16,466 bases of DNA, taken from Oscillospiraceae bacterium (GTDB lineage: Bacteria; Bacillota; Clostridia; Oscillospirales; Ruminococcaceae). The notes under the pieces were generated by a model. That model did not search any database. It was not told the DNA's origin and saw only the letters and a list, made by a program, of their open reading frames with translations. Location of the stretch: positions 1 to 16,466 of the forward strand of contig CAAGCE010000075.1 in the NCBI GenBank assembly GCA_900768245.1, written 5' to 3'. Made by a program: the position numbers and the translations under genes. Positions 8,336-15,797 of the stretch are shown here, piece by piece (the stretch's first letter is position 1; each line of letters begins with the position of its first letter).

Positions 8336-9264
8336 TAGTCAGCCCTCTTTTCCAAAGCTTTGAGTGATTTTAATGCAAACTGCTGATAGCCTTTAGCCGT
8401 AGCGCAGATATCATCAATGAAAATCACTCTGTCCGAATGATAATTTCCGAAACGTCTGATAAGCTTAACACCGCCGCCGCAGACATACAGCTTCATAAAA
8501 TCGGGATCATACTCGCATCTGTAAAGTGCGTCGAAAATCTTACGGCAATATTTTTCTGCTTCTTCAAGAAAAATGTTTTTGTAATTGTCGGGAGCATCGG
8601 TATCTCCTTTTCTGACGAAAAGTTCAACGACTTCGGGATCAGTCTTTTTGCCGTAGGCTGCCATGACCGCTTTCTGAACTGCAATCATATACTGATTCAC
8701 GCCAAGCTTTTCGGTAACGCATTTTTCTTCGATTGGCTTTTTGTTGTTTATCTGCAAAATGTTCGCCGTACCGTTTCCAATATCAATGACCATGTTCACA
8801 CCTGTCATATTGTGAAGATACTCCGTGACCGCCGCATATCCCTGAGGGTAAACGAAGCATCCGACAATGTTGAGGTGGTAATGAACGTTATTGTACTCGC
8901 AGTCGATATGGGGACTGCTCATAAAATACTCTCTCGTGCTTTCACGCTGAGCTGTCACCATAGTGGTGGGACAGCCTACCGCAAGAAAAATGTTGCCTTC
9001 GTAATATCCGCAGCTGCGACACTCGTCACAAATCGCAGCAATGGTCAGCAGACGAAATTCCTCGTCAACAGTTTTGTCGGGAATGTACTCCTTGTGACCC
9101 TCACCAATGCGGTAATACATTTCTCCGATATGAAGTATCTTGCCCTCAAATGCAGGCTTGGTCTTGTATGCTGAAATTCCGGTGGGGAATGAGTGCAGTG
9201 AGTTTTTGATATTCCCGTAGCCTGTGTCGACAGGCACAATAATAGAATTGTTGTAAGGGATCAT
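8335..9264 (-). CDS. ParM/StbA-like actin-family segregation ATPase
   Basis: 309 aa, normal for the ParM/Alp family. Actin-fold motifs are visible in order: phosphate-1 loop VDTGYGNIK (12-20), phosphate-2 VIDIGNGTANI (159-169) and the adenosine motif YVCGGGVKLI (260-269). It should polymerise into filaments that push excised circular copies apart to the cell poles. The start at 9264 overlaps the TnpW-like stop by ATGA, and the stop overlaps the parR-like start, so all are translationally coupled. Its presence implies that the element spends time as a replicating circle. Confidence 0.9.
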   Translation of the reverse strand: MIPYNNSIIVPVDTGYGNIKNSLHSFPTGISAYKTKPAFEGKILHIGEMYYRIGEGHKEYIPDKTVDEEFRLLTIAAICDECRSCGYYEGNIFLAVGCPTTMVTAQRESTREYFMSSPHIDCEYNNVHYHLNIVGCFVYPQGYAAVTEYLHNMTGVNMVIDIGNGTANILQINNKKPIEEKCVTEKLGVNQYMIAVQKAVMAAYGKKTDPEVVELFVRKGDTDAPDNYKNIFLEEAEKYCRKIFDALYRCEYDPDFMKLYVCGGGVKLIRRFGNYHSDRVIFIDDICATAKGYQQFALKSLKALEKRAD

Positions 9265-9434
9265 GCTATTTTTTCCTCCTTTGCCGCTTCTGCGACTTTT
9301 GATTTAAGCATTTTTATGATAAGCTCCTCCGCTGTAACAGTTGTCTGTGTGTCTGTAAATGAGCTTACAATAAAGATTGTCTTTCCGACAGTTACGCTGT
9401 GTGCAGCTTCATCGGGTTTGTATCTTTCCGGCAT
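9261..9434 (-). CDS. TnpW-like small transposon protein
   Basis: 57 aa, resembling the TnpW family of small proteins in clostridial mobilizable transposons: a short variable start, a hydrophobic strand pair (HSVTVGKTIFIVSSFTDT), then TTVTAEELIIKMLKS. Function of the family is unknown. The frame is open to 9482, but the ATG at 9434 has GGAGG seven nt upstream, so I used it. First gene of the par operon; stop and parM start overlap (ATGA). The promoter is not obvious; only weak AT-rich -10-like sequence (TATATAT) lies about 25 bp upstream. Confidence 0.7.
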   Translation of the reverse strand: MPERYKPDEAAHSVTVGKTIFIVSSFTDTQTTVTAEELIIKMLKSKVAEAAKEEKIA

Positions 9435-9517
9435 TTTGCACCTCCGCTTTTCGTCATATATATGGAATACGTTAAAAGTCACATTTGGCCAAAAATGAGC
9501 ATCTTGCGGATAATGGT

Positions 9518-9690
9518 GTCATTTTCATCGAAAATGACCGCCCTTATCCTGATTTCAATTCTATCACAAAGAAAAATTCCCCGATTGACGTCTTTTTGAC
9601 ATAAAATTGACGTCGCAGAGGTGTCATTTCTATGATTATGATGTCATTTGCCGATAAGCGTTGATGTCATAATTATGAAAATGCTGTCAC
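9518..9690. repeat. Phased GTCA-type repeat array; candidate parC centromere/operator
   Basis: Short repeats ahead of the par operon. TTGAC occurs at 9585, 9596 and 9607, an exact 11-bp period. GTCAT or GTCAC occurs at 9623, 9643, 9666 and 9686 (spacing 20, 23, 20, about two helical turns). A perfect inverted pair GTCATTTT/AAAATGAC lies at 9518-9538. Both orientations share the core GTCAW. Helically phased arrays just upstream of parMR are the usual form of parC centromeres bound by ParR; an operator role is equally compatible. Confidence 0.6.
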
Positions 9691-9707
9691 TTTCTTTATT
9701 GGGGCAT

Positions 9708-9756
9708 AAAAAAAGAAGCTCCAAAGGTTTTATCAGCCTTTGAAGTTTCTTTTTAT
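9708..9756. terminator. Bidirectional rho-independent terminator
   Basis: Two 18-nt arms (9710-9727 and 9737-9754) pair at 16 of 18 positions around a 9-nt loop, with A-rich 5' and T-rich 3' flanks, so the hairpin ends in a U tract on either strand. It would insulate the tnpW-par operon from transcripts arriving from the cargo region on the right. Confidence 0.75.
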
Positions 9757-9791
9757 GTGGATATTTGATTGTAATGCCGTATTTGTATGGG

Positions 9792-9898
9792 TTTCAACTT
9801 GTGAGAATTTTTTTTTCAACCTTAGAGAACGAAAACGGCTTTCAACTCGGGAGAATAACGCTTGATTTTAGCAAGCATTGATTTTGTGGGGACAAAAT
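9792..9898 (+). other. oriT-like site 2, inverted copy of site 1
   Basis: Three boxes TTTCAAC-N4-GAGAA begin at 9792, 9814 and 9840 (GAGAA spacing 22 and 26 bp). The third is followed by a 9-nt gap and a core at 9866-9898 identical over 33 nt to the reverse complement of 7347-7379. Thus 9840-9898 aligns base for base, without gaps, with 7405-7347. Unlike site 1 it is not followed by a mobC gene. It points the opposite way, so a relaxase acting here would mobilise in the opposite direction. Confidence 0.6.
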
Positions 9899-9924
9899 TA
9901 ACATATTACCCGATAAGTATATCA

Positions 9925-9949
9925 GACCTCAAAGCACTGATTTGAGGTC
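9925..9949. repeat. 9-bp perfect hairpin
   Basis: GACCTCAAA and TTTGAGGTC flank a 7-nt loop, 27 bp right of oriT-like site 2 and downstream of the membrane-protein gene. There is no U tract on either side, so it is a weak terminator candidate or part of the transfer-origin region. The remaining sequence to 10042 shows no gene or repeat that I can support. Confidence 0.4.
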
Positions 9950-10042
9950 ATCGTTGCTTCACCATTCTGTTACGCATCTTGCACGCACTTCTGACATTTC
10001 CAGTATTTGTTACGCTAAATTACATTTGTTTATTTTCTCAAA

Positions 10043-10447
10043 TTACCTAAGTTCAAACAATTTAAACACTAAAAAATAGACATCATAGTTTAGGTTCGAA
10101 CTAATCATTACTCCACCTCCTTCTACACTTCCAAACAACATTGAGGGTATTATAAAAAAAATTAGTTCAACATCGATAGAAAGAACATACTTAATGTGCT
10201 TTTTACTCCAATATTTTCCAAATAATGAGAGAGTAAAAACTGGAGCCATTGAAAAGAAAATCATAGTAAATATCATTATAAGTAAAAAAAATAAATTAAA
10301 TTTCCAAAAACCAGAAATAAAAAAAAGCCAAAATAAAATCGGCATTAATATTATCATACATAAACGAGTGTCATTTTCTTTATAAGCAATAATAATCTGC
10401 CTTAATCTATAAGATAAATATATCAACGCTATGCATATAGTATACAT
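10043..10447 (-). CDS. Small polytopic membrane protein, possible immunity protein
   Basis: 134 aa, three or four hydrophobic segments: about 1-12, 30-48, 53-77 and 87-107, separated by short basic loops (RLRQ, KYWSKKHIK). The start at 10447 is supported by GAGGTGA. It lies 107 bp after the lipase-like gene on the same strand, in equally AT-rich DNA. I do not recognise a family. A small membrane protein following a lipase-like effector suggests an immunity protein, but that is inference from position only. Confidence 0.6.
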   Translation of the reverse strand: MYTICIALIYLSYRLRQIIIAYKENDTRLCMIILMPILFWLFFISGFWKFNLFFLLIMIFTMIFFSMAPVFTLSLFGKYWSKKHIKYVLSIDVELIFFIIPSMLFGSVEGGGVMISSNLNYDVYFLVFKLFELR

Positions 10448-10488
10448 ATTATCACCTCAAAAAAGCTCTTGTCTATTGTAAAGAAACA

Positions 10489-10540
10489 TATACTTACCAC
10501 CCCAAAAAATTTTTAATCTTTTTTATAGGTGGTAAGTATA
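10489..10540. repeat. 13-bp perfect inverted repeat between lipase-like and membrane-protein genes
   Basis: TATACTTACCACC (10489-10501) and GGTGGTAAGTATA (10528-10540) are exact complements around a 26-nt AT-rich spacer. Neither side has a clean U tract. It could be a weak terminator/attenuator between the two genes or the scar of a small mobile insertion. Confidence 0.5.
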
Positions 10541-10554
10541 AAAAGTCAGATTAA

Positions 10555-12864
10555 TTATTCACACAAAATGATGTAACTGTCAACATAATGTGGATTCATC
10601 ATTCCTGATTTAATAGAAAAACACCCCATATTCCATGCCGCTGAATCAAAAAGATTTATGGTATAGTCGCCAAAAATAAATTTTATTTTCTTGAGAGTTG
10701 AGAATCGCATATCCCCAGAAGCAAGTCCAGCCAACATTTGCATGAACAATATTGGCTTTTGTCTTACATATTTATCGGGGCCATTACGATAATAGTCACC
10801 ATAATACTTCTTCCATTCTGGAAAATAATCAAAAAAATCATCACTATCAACATTAATATACAACAAATATCGCTCATCAGTCATATCTATGTGATAGCAC
10901 TCATTTCGACTGTATGATACTTGATAAAACGATTTTAATGTTGTATTCAAGAAAAATGGTGAATCATCGTATGTCGCCCCAATATCAAAATCTAATAATT
11001 CTGAATGAATTCCCTTAACAGACCAAATTTTGCGCTGTTGATTGTTCAATCCATTATGCATTTTTATTTCTCCATATTTAGCAAAATTCCAATCTTCAAG
11101 TGGTAAACATGGCACTAAATCATCTGCATTAATAATGTTAAATATTCCCGAACATTCTACATACTCTACTTCAGACGAATCAGCAACTTCAACTTGATTA
11201 GGAGTAGCAAAATTATAACCATATACAGTATATCCATCAGAAATCAAATATGTGGCAATTATTCCCGAAACTGCTGCTCCTCTGGAATGTCCTGCCAGCC
11301 AAATAACAGTATTCTCTTTATTCAACCCATATGTGTTAAGATATTTAACAATTTCTTTTTTTGCACGAGTAGCAGCCATATCAAATCCCATATGATTCGC
11401 CTTGGTATTCCAGTCAGTACCTTCCTGCCATTCGTCAGTATCACCAATATCAAAATTACTATACCACTCTTCAGTGCCGTGAGTTCCTCTTACAAAGATT
11501 GCAAGTAAATTGTTCTTGTTTGTACTGTTTGTAGGTGCATATTCAGAAATATTTCTATGACCAATATCGAACTGAATATAGTGATTATCGTTATAATAAT
11601 TGCCATTATCATCTTTGCAATTCCTTAGATTTATAGTATAACAATTCTCAAAATCATATTCATCCAAAACATTTGTAAGAATTTTTGGGTTATCACCTAT
11701 ATGGTTCTTAACCGCATAACAATATTCATTTGCAAAGTTTGAAACTCTATCTGATATAGCACCATCTTCAACAGCTGTCGTATGATAAGCTAAGCCAGCC
11801 ATAATAGTTGATGACAAAGCCAACTCATTATTATATTCATTAGGATTATTATAGAACCATCCGAAGTCGACAACCATTTTTTGTTCATATTCAAAATTAA
11901 CTTTACTGTTTGCATCAAGCTGTATACTCTCAATATTATCTTTATTACTGTCGTTCACACCCGTATTATTATAAACCAATTGAGATAATATTACAATTTC
12001 ACTTAATGGTTTACCATCTTTTGAATCATGTTTACCATCCCCATCACTATCTTTATTGGTTGGATCAGACTTAATAGGTAAAATTCTAAGCTTATATAAA
12101 TCTTGAAATTTAGCAACATCAGCATATCTTAAAAGTCCGTTCTTGACATAGAACAGCTTTCTATTTTGCGGTAATGCGCCAGTACAATCCTCAAAATTTG
12201 GTAAAACTGTATTGCCGTTTGAATCGAATGATATTAAATCCTTACCGTCCTCATTTCGAAACATAATCTCTTCAAGATCAAGCAAGCCGTCTTTATCTGT
12301 ATCTGCATATTTATTCAAATTTATAATTCCATCGCGAAGCGAGGGATCATTATCAATAGCAATCGAACGAGTGAAATATTCTTCGGTAATAGGTTCATCA
12401 AGATTAATTCTTTTCCAACCGACTGCTGAAATGATAGGATACTCATTTTCGTGTTCACCAAAAATCTCTTTGATAATAAAATCTTCGAAATTGTATCTTC
12501 CACCGCCGATAACAGCTTCTTCACACGCACCGGAAGAAAGCAGCGAATAATTCAGAGCATTGATATTATTTGCATTATATGAAAAACATAATCTGACATT
12601 ATTTTCATTAAATGTCGCTATTGCTCCAATGCCGGAATCTACACGAGGATAACCGCAAACATCAATTACAAAGCAAAATCTGTCGCTATTTTCTCTGAAT
12701 TGCGGCACACAATTGTTAGCAGAATAGTTTAACGCCTTATATAATGCGTATGATTTTTCATCAAGCGCAGCCGTTATTCCTGCATGACGGTTGATAATTT
12801 CTTCAGCTTCCTCATAATTGCAAGCATATATATTACCGTCAGGAGTTTCTATTGAACTGCCCAA
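10555..12864 (-). CDS. Lipase-like alpha/beta hydrolase with Ca-binding repeats, probably 5'-truncated
   Basis: 769 aa counted from a TTG at 12864; the frame stays open to a TGA near 12955. Two EF-hand/thrombospondin-type-3-like calcium loops occur: DTDKDGLLDLEEI (188-200) and DPTNKDSDGDGKHD (267-280). A class-3-lipase-like hydrolase follows: FVRGTHG near 457, nucleophile elbow GHSRG (S527) and a likely acid in NADDLVPCLP near 582; candidate histidines are H603, H620 and H658. Such proteins in gut Clostridia are usually exported, yet no signal peptide, ATG start or ribosome site is visible. In-frame sequence upstream of the TTG (DARVFFVSFLG) still looks coding but runs into mobC DNA. I infer that a longer gene lost its 5' end when joined to mobC near 12905-12920. 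Base composition is clearly AT-richer than the transfer genes. It could be a broken surface hydrolase or a toxin module with the next gene as immunity. Confidence 0.7.
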   Translation of the reverse strand: MGSSIETPDGNIYACNYEEAEEIINRHAGITAALDEKSYALYKALNYSANNCVPQFRENSDRFCFVIDVCGYPRVDSGIGAIATFNENNVRLCFSYNANNINALNYSLLSSGACEEAVIGGGRYNFEDFIIKEIFGEHENEYPIISAVGWKRINLDEPITEEYFTRSIAIDNDPSLRDGIINLNKYADTDKDGLLDLEEIMFRNEDGKDLISFDSNGNTVLPNFEDCTGALPQNRKLFYVKNGLLRYADVAKFQDLYKLRILPIKSDPTNKDSDGDGKHDSKDGKPLSEIVILSQLVYNNTGVNDSNKDNIESIQLDANSKVNFEYEQKMVVDFGWFYNNPNEYNNELALSSTIMAGLAYHTTAVEDGAISDRVSNFANEYCYAVKNHIGDNPKILTNVLDEYDFENCYTINLRNCKDDNGNYYNDNHYIQFDIGHRNISEYAPTNSTNKNNLLAIFVRGTHGTEEWYSNFDIGDTDEWQEGTDWNTKANHMGFDMAATRAKKEIVKYLNTYGLNKENTVIWLAGHSRGAAVSGIIATYLISDGYTVYGYNFATPNQVEVADSSEVEYVECSGIFNIINADDLVPCLPLEDWNFAKYGEIKMHNGLNNQQRKIWSVKGIHSELLDFDIGATYDDSPFFLNTTLKSFYQVSYSRNECYHIDMTDERYLLYINVDSDDFFDYFPEWKKYYGDYYRNGPDKYVRQKPILFMQMLAGLASGDMRFSTLKKIKFIFGDYTINLFDSAAWNMGCFSIKSGMMNPHYVDSYIILCE

Positions 12865-13112
12865 AAATGAAACAAAGAAAACTCTTGCATCAATATTGTC
12901 TTTTTCAGCTCGTTGCCAATCATTCGGAACGGTCTTGTCACCTCACGAAGTTCGGCGAGGTCAAAGCATTTCATTTCACCCTGAACAGCGATATGACGTA
13001 CATACACGGCAAATCTCATGTTCAGTTTCTCGGCTCTTTTCTTTATAACCTCATATTCATCGTCATTAAGACGAATGAGAAATGTTCTGTTTCTCTTTTC
13101 TATATCTGTCAT
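12849..13112 (-). pseudogene. Orphan MobC-like protein with replaced C-terminus
   Basis: 87 aa from the Met at 13112 (MTDIEKRNRTFLIRLNDDEY). The ribbon-helix-helix part, FAVYVRHIAVQGE and the FRMIGNE start of the MobC IGxNxNQxA motif are present. The motif then breaks off: NELKKTILMQEFSLFHFWAVQ is unlike the family, and the last 25 codons overlap the start region of the lipase-like frame in another register. The normal MobC tail and any following relaxase are missing. The ribosome site AGGAAGG is very close to the ATG. A reduced oriT-like core lies 74 bp upstream. Best read as the remnant of a second mobilization module. Confidence 0.7.
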
Positions 13113-13185
13113 CCTTCCTGTAAAAATATGTACAAGGGTATTAGGGGCAATGCCCATAAAATGCGAAACTGCGAAGGTTCGCACG

Positions 13186-13216
13186 ATTTGGAGATATCTC
13201 AAATCTACGCTTGCTA
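13186..13216 (-). other. oriT-like site 3 (reduced core)
   Basis: On the minus strand TAGCAAGC (13209-13216) is followed by four bases and then a near-palindrome ATTTG-AGATATCT-C-CAAAT (13186-13204). This repeats the architecture of sites 1 and 2 (TAGCAAGC, four bases, 18-bp interrupted palindrome starting ATTT) with a different palindrome sequence. As with site 1, a mobC gene starts downstream. The phased boxes are not conserved; a single TTTCAACTCGG-like box lies at 13303-13319. Confidence 0.45.
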
Positions 13217-13282
13217 TCTTCCAAACCCGCTTAATTTTTCAAATTCTTGTTTCACCCCTTGTCACACCAAAATCATGCGTTC

Positions 13283-13363
13283 TCACTTTGTCCTCTGACA
13301 TTCAACCGAGTTGAAAACCAAAAACATTTTCTCAGCAGTAGGACTTCTGACTCTTACACTCAT
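13283..13363 (-). CDS. Possible 26-residue peptide
   Basis: ATG at 13363, preceded by AAAAGGAG ten bases upstream, opens a frame of 26 codons (MSVRVRSPTAEKMFLVFNSV...). It contains the TTTCAACTCGG-like box of the transfer region, so the resemblance to a gene may be fortuitous. No recognised family. Confidence 0.25.
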   Translation of the reverse strand: MSVRVRSPTAEKMFLVFNSVECQRTK

Positions 13364-13380
13364 AAAAACACAGCTCCTTT

Positions 13381-13596
13381 TCACTTAAAAGATTTTCCCG
13401 TCCTGACATAAGCAACAAACGGCTCTTTGGGTATTCTGTATTTCTTTCCTACCCTCTCTATCGGGAATTTTTCTGCATAGCTGTCCGACTTTTTTCTGAA
13501 TGTCGCAGGCGATATGCCAAGCACAGCTGCAACCTCTGACGTATTCAGAAAATTCTTTTTCATTTCCGCTATCTCCTCAATGCTTTTGTTCTCCAA
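13381..13596 (-). CDS. Excisionase-like HTH DNA-binding protein
   Basis: 71 aa. A MerR/excisionase (HTH_17-like) winged helix is visible: FLNTSEVAAVLGISPATFRK (17-36), then RVGKKYRIPKEPFVAYVRTG, the usual wing and closing helix. Start is TTG at 13596, chosen because GAGGTGA lies six bases upstream. It could be the recombination directionality factor of the element or a local regulator. It sits upstream of the orphan mobC on the same strand and divergent from the acetyltransferase. Confidence 0.75.
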   Translation of the reverse strand: MENKSIEEIAEMKKNFLNTSEVAAVLGISPATFRKKSDSYAEKFPIERVGKKYRIPKEPFVAYVRTGKSFK

Positions 13597-13672
13597 AATT
13601 TCACCTCGCTGTATGTTTGTAATTGTTGGTTATATAATTCTTACATTTCTGTCAGCCTCCTTTCAAAAAAGC

Positions 13673-13701
13673 TTGTAATATTGTTGCGGATATGGTATAA
13701 T
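13673..13701 (+). promoter_or_regulatory. Promoter of the acetyltransferase gene
   Basis: -35 TTGTAA (13673-13678), 17-bp spacer, perfect -10 TATAAT (13696-13701). Transcription would begin near 13708, which argues for the internal ATG at 13743 over the Met at 13710. Confidence 0.7.
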
Positions 13702-13742
13702 GTTGGAAAATGGTCGGATACATCTACCCGACAAATCTGGAT

Positions 13743-14315
13743 ATGGAGAAAAGAAAAGTGCTTACACATATTGGTACTAATAAAATAGAAACAGAAAGAT
13801 TAATTCTTCGCAGATTTGAATACTCAGATAATGCGTCAATGCGAAAAAACTGGATTGCTGATAAAAAGATTCAATCTTTATATCGTGAACCGGTTTACAC
13901 AACGGAATCAGAAGTAAAGGATCTTCTTGATAAATATATCGGATCGTATGAAAAAGAAGACTATTATCGCTGGGCTGTAATAGATAAATTATCAGAAGAG
14001 TGCATAGGTCAAATAGCATTCTACCTTGTTGACAGTAAGAATAATTTTGCGGAGATAGAATATTGTATAGGTTCGCATTTTCAGTGCAAGGGTCTTGCAA
14101 CAGAAGCAACAAAGGCGATTATTGCATATGGATTTGAAAAAATCAAATTACATAAAGTTCAGATATGCACAATGACGATTAACAGTGCATCAAAAAGAGT
14201 TATTGAAAAATGTGGTTTTACATATGAAGGTACATTGAGAGACAGCTTCTTTATAGATGATAAATATATTGGAAGATTATATTATTCAATATTAAAAAAT
14301 GAATATGAGAAATAA
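13743..14315 (+). CDS. GNAT-family N-acetyltransferase (RimJ/RimL-like)
   Basis: 190 aa from the ATG at 13743 (an in-frame ATG at 13710 is at the predicted transcription start). The family start ETERLILRRF is at about 15-24, the acetyl-CoA loop region reads EIEYCIGSHFQCKGLATEAT (Q-x-x-G-x-A), and the C-terminal NSASKRVIEKCGFTYEGTLRD is typical of RimJ/RimL-like enzymes. It transfers an acetyl group from acetyl-CoA to an amine on a protein or small molecule; the substrate cannot be read from sequence. AT-rich, with its own promoter and terminator and opposite in strand to its neighbours, so probably a self-contained cargo gene, perhaps a resistance or antitoxin-like function. Confidence 0.88.
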   Translation: MEKRKVLTHIGTNKIETERLILRRFEYSDNASMRKNWIADKKIQSLYREPVYTTESEVKDLLDKYIGSYEKEDYYRWAVIDKLSEECIGQIAFYLVDSKNNFAEIEYCIGSHFQCKGLATEATKAIIAYGFEKIKLHKVQICTMTINSASKRVIEKCGFTYEGTLRDSFFIDDKYIGRLYYSILKNEYEK

Positions 14316-14359
14316 GGGTATGTCTAACGGGAAAATTCCAATTTATTGTCACATTCCCC

Positions 14360-14391
14360 TCACAGCACTCAAACGGGTGCTGTGATTTTTT
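14360..14391 (+). terminator. Terminator of the acetyltransferase gene
   Basis: TCACAGCAC (14360-14368) pairs with GTGCTGTGA (14377-14385), followed by six T on the plus strand. It ends the acetyltransferase transcript, and the U tract abuts the stop codon of the convergent Rep-like gene. Confidence 0.85.
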
Positions 14392-15796
14392 ATTTAATCT
14401 CAGCCAAAAGGTTATACTCCTCGATCTTCCACCTTTTCAGCCAATCCCACAAACAGCTTTTCATATATGCCGTCCTACTGCGGATACGTCCGCCGTCCTC
14501 ACGCAGAATCCTGCCCCATTCATACTGAAAGCTCAGAATAAATTCGTAAAGATGATCTTCCCGAATCAGCTCATTCAGAGTGTCAAGCACCTCGGAATAA
14601 CCGACAGCCCGACCGTTGTGCATAAAGCTGTCCGACATAATCAGCTCACAAAGCATTTTCAGCGTAATATCAATAAAATGCTTGTTCTCTGTCGGCTTCA
14701 TTTCATCATCGTAGGCAAAATTGCTGTAAGCCGCAAGATAACGCAAGGCTGTAATTAGAACAGTTCTGTTCGAACGAAAATGTTCTGGAATATGCAGCTC
14801 CTTTGTCTTTCGCTCATCTTCATCAACATAAATCAGGTCTTCCTCAGAAGTCGGAGCACGGGTGTAAATGTAATGCCAGTTATCAAGGTCAAGCCCCATT
14901 TCCGCAATGATTTTGAGAAAAGATAAATCGCTTTCGTTCTGTCTTTCAATTCCGTCAGAAGAAAAAATTTTTTCCTGCACCTGCGGAGAGAATGAATGAT
15001 TTGAAAAACAATTACTTTGCTTTTTATTATCTTTAATTTCACCCGTGACAGCCGCTGACCTTGTTCCCCCGTACCCGACGGAACAAGGATTTTTGGCGCA
15101 AAAATCTGTTTCGGAGCACATATCACCGCTGTTACCAACAACCCGAACAGAATCGGAATCATCAACGCCTGCAGAGAGATGCAGGTTCGTTACAGCCCCG
15201 GATATATTTTCTTCTGTACTATTGCAGGAATCCCGATCACCTATGGGAGAGCTGTCACCATAATCACCGTTACGGACAGTTTCAACAGACTGAACGGAAT
15301 CAGTAACTGTCTCCTTTACAGCTTTCGGAGAAGTTTCCTCTGCTGTAATTTCAATAATACCTTTCTTTTTGTTCCTGCGCCGCTTGCTTCGCTTTTTAAG
15401 CTCGTCCTTGTAACGCTGAGCAATAGCATTCTGAACTTCCTGCCCCGATTCAATAAGCGAAGTCAATTTCTCCGCATCGGGAATTATCCTGAAATATCTT
15501 TTTGCTGGCAGCCCTTTCAGCTCGGATTCAATCAAGCCGTGCTTTATAAGATGTCTGATAGCGGTCTTTTGTGCGTCCTCGGCATAGCCGCTGCTCAAAT
15601 GCAGATCCATTACAGTCGAATAGAACCAACCGCCCTCGTGAAGCTTGCCTTGATTGTTGTAGTAAACGTGCTTTGCGATAAGACAGTTATATATTTCAGC
15701 TTCAATATTTCCGATAGCAAAGGACAGCAGCCTGTTTCGTGAAACTGTGTTTGTAGGATTCAACACTTCAAGTAAAGGTGTTATGAGATACTGCAT
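14390..15796 (-). CDS. Winged-helix replication-initiator-like protein
   Basis: 468 aa. Residues about 55-105 form a winged helix (FYSTVMDLHLSSGYAEDAQK, then HLIKHGLIESELKGLPAKRYFRI) of the kind found in plasmid/phage replication initiators and DnaD-like proteins. A strongly basic run KKRSKRRRNKKKG (134-146) follows, then a low-complexity Ser/Val/Asp linker (about 160-280). The helical C-terminal domain ends in RSRTAYMKSCLWDWLKRW, similar to the C-terminal domain of Firmicute mobile-element Rep-like proteins. Probably needed to replicate the excised circle, consistent with the par operon. I see no iteron cluster around it to name as an origin. Starts one base after the upstream stop, so translation is coupled. 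Confidence 0.6.
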   Translation of the reverse strand: MQYLITPLLEVLNPTNTVSRNRLLSFAIGNIEAEIYNCLIAKHVYYNNQGKLHEGGWFYSTVMDLHLSSGYAEDAQKTAIRHLIKHGLIESELKGLPAKRYFRIIPDAEKLTSLIESGQEVQNAIAQRYKDELKKRSKRRRNKKKGIIEITAEETSPKAVKETVTDSVQSVETVRNGDYGDSSPIGDRDSCNSTEENISGAVTNLHLSAGVDDSDSVRVVGNSGDMCSETDFCAKNPCSVGYGGTRSAAVTGEIKDNKKQSNCFSNHSFSPQVQEKIFSSDGIERQNESDLSFLKIIAEMGLDLDNWHYIYTRAPTSEEDLIYVDEDERKTKELHIPEHFRSNRTVLITALRYLAAYSNFAYDDEMKPTENKHFIDITLKMLCELIMSDSFMHNGRAVGYSEVLDTLNELIREDHLYEFILSFQYEWGRILREDGGRIRSRTAYMKSCLWDWLKRWKIEEYNLLAEIK

Positions 15797-15797
15797 A

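Noticed and set aside
8437..9174. 245-aa plus-strand open frame
   Set aside because: Antisense shadow of the ParM-like gene; the minus strand has the actin-fold motifs and coupled neighbours.
9518..9690. CRISPR array
   Set aside because: Repeats are only 5-8 bp with irregular short spacing and no unique spacers; they fit protein-binding repeats.
12849..13202. Longer 117-aa version of the orphan MobC
   Set aside because: The first 30 residues are unlike MobC, and their start lies inside the oriT-like site 3 palindrome; the Met at 13112 fits the family.
13710..13742. Upstream Met (13710) as the acetyltransferase start
   Set aside because: It lies at the predicted transcription start and has no ribosome site; the ATG at 13743 leads directly into family-like sequence.
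15179..15742. 187-aa plus-strand open frame
   Set aside because: Antisense to the Rep-like gene; cysteine- and leucine-rich in the way reverse reading produces.
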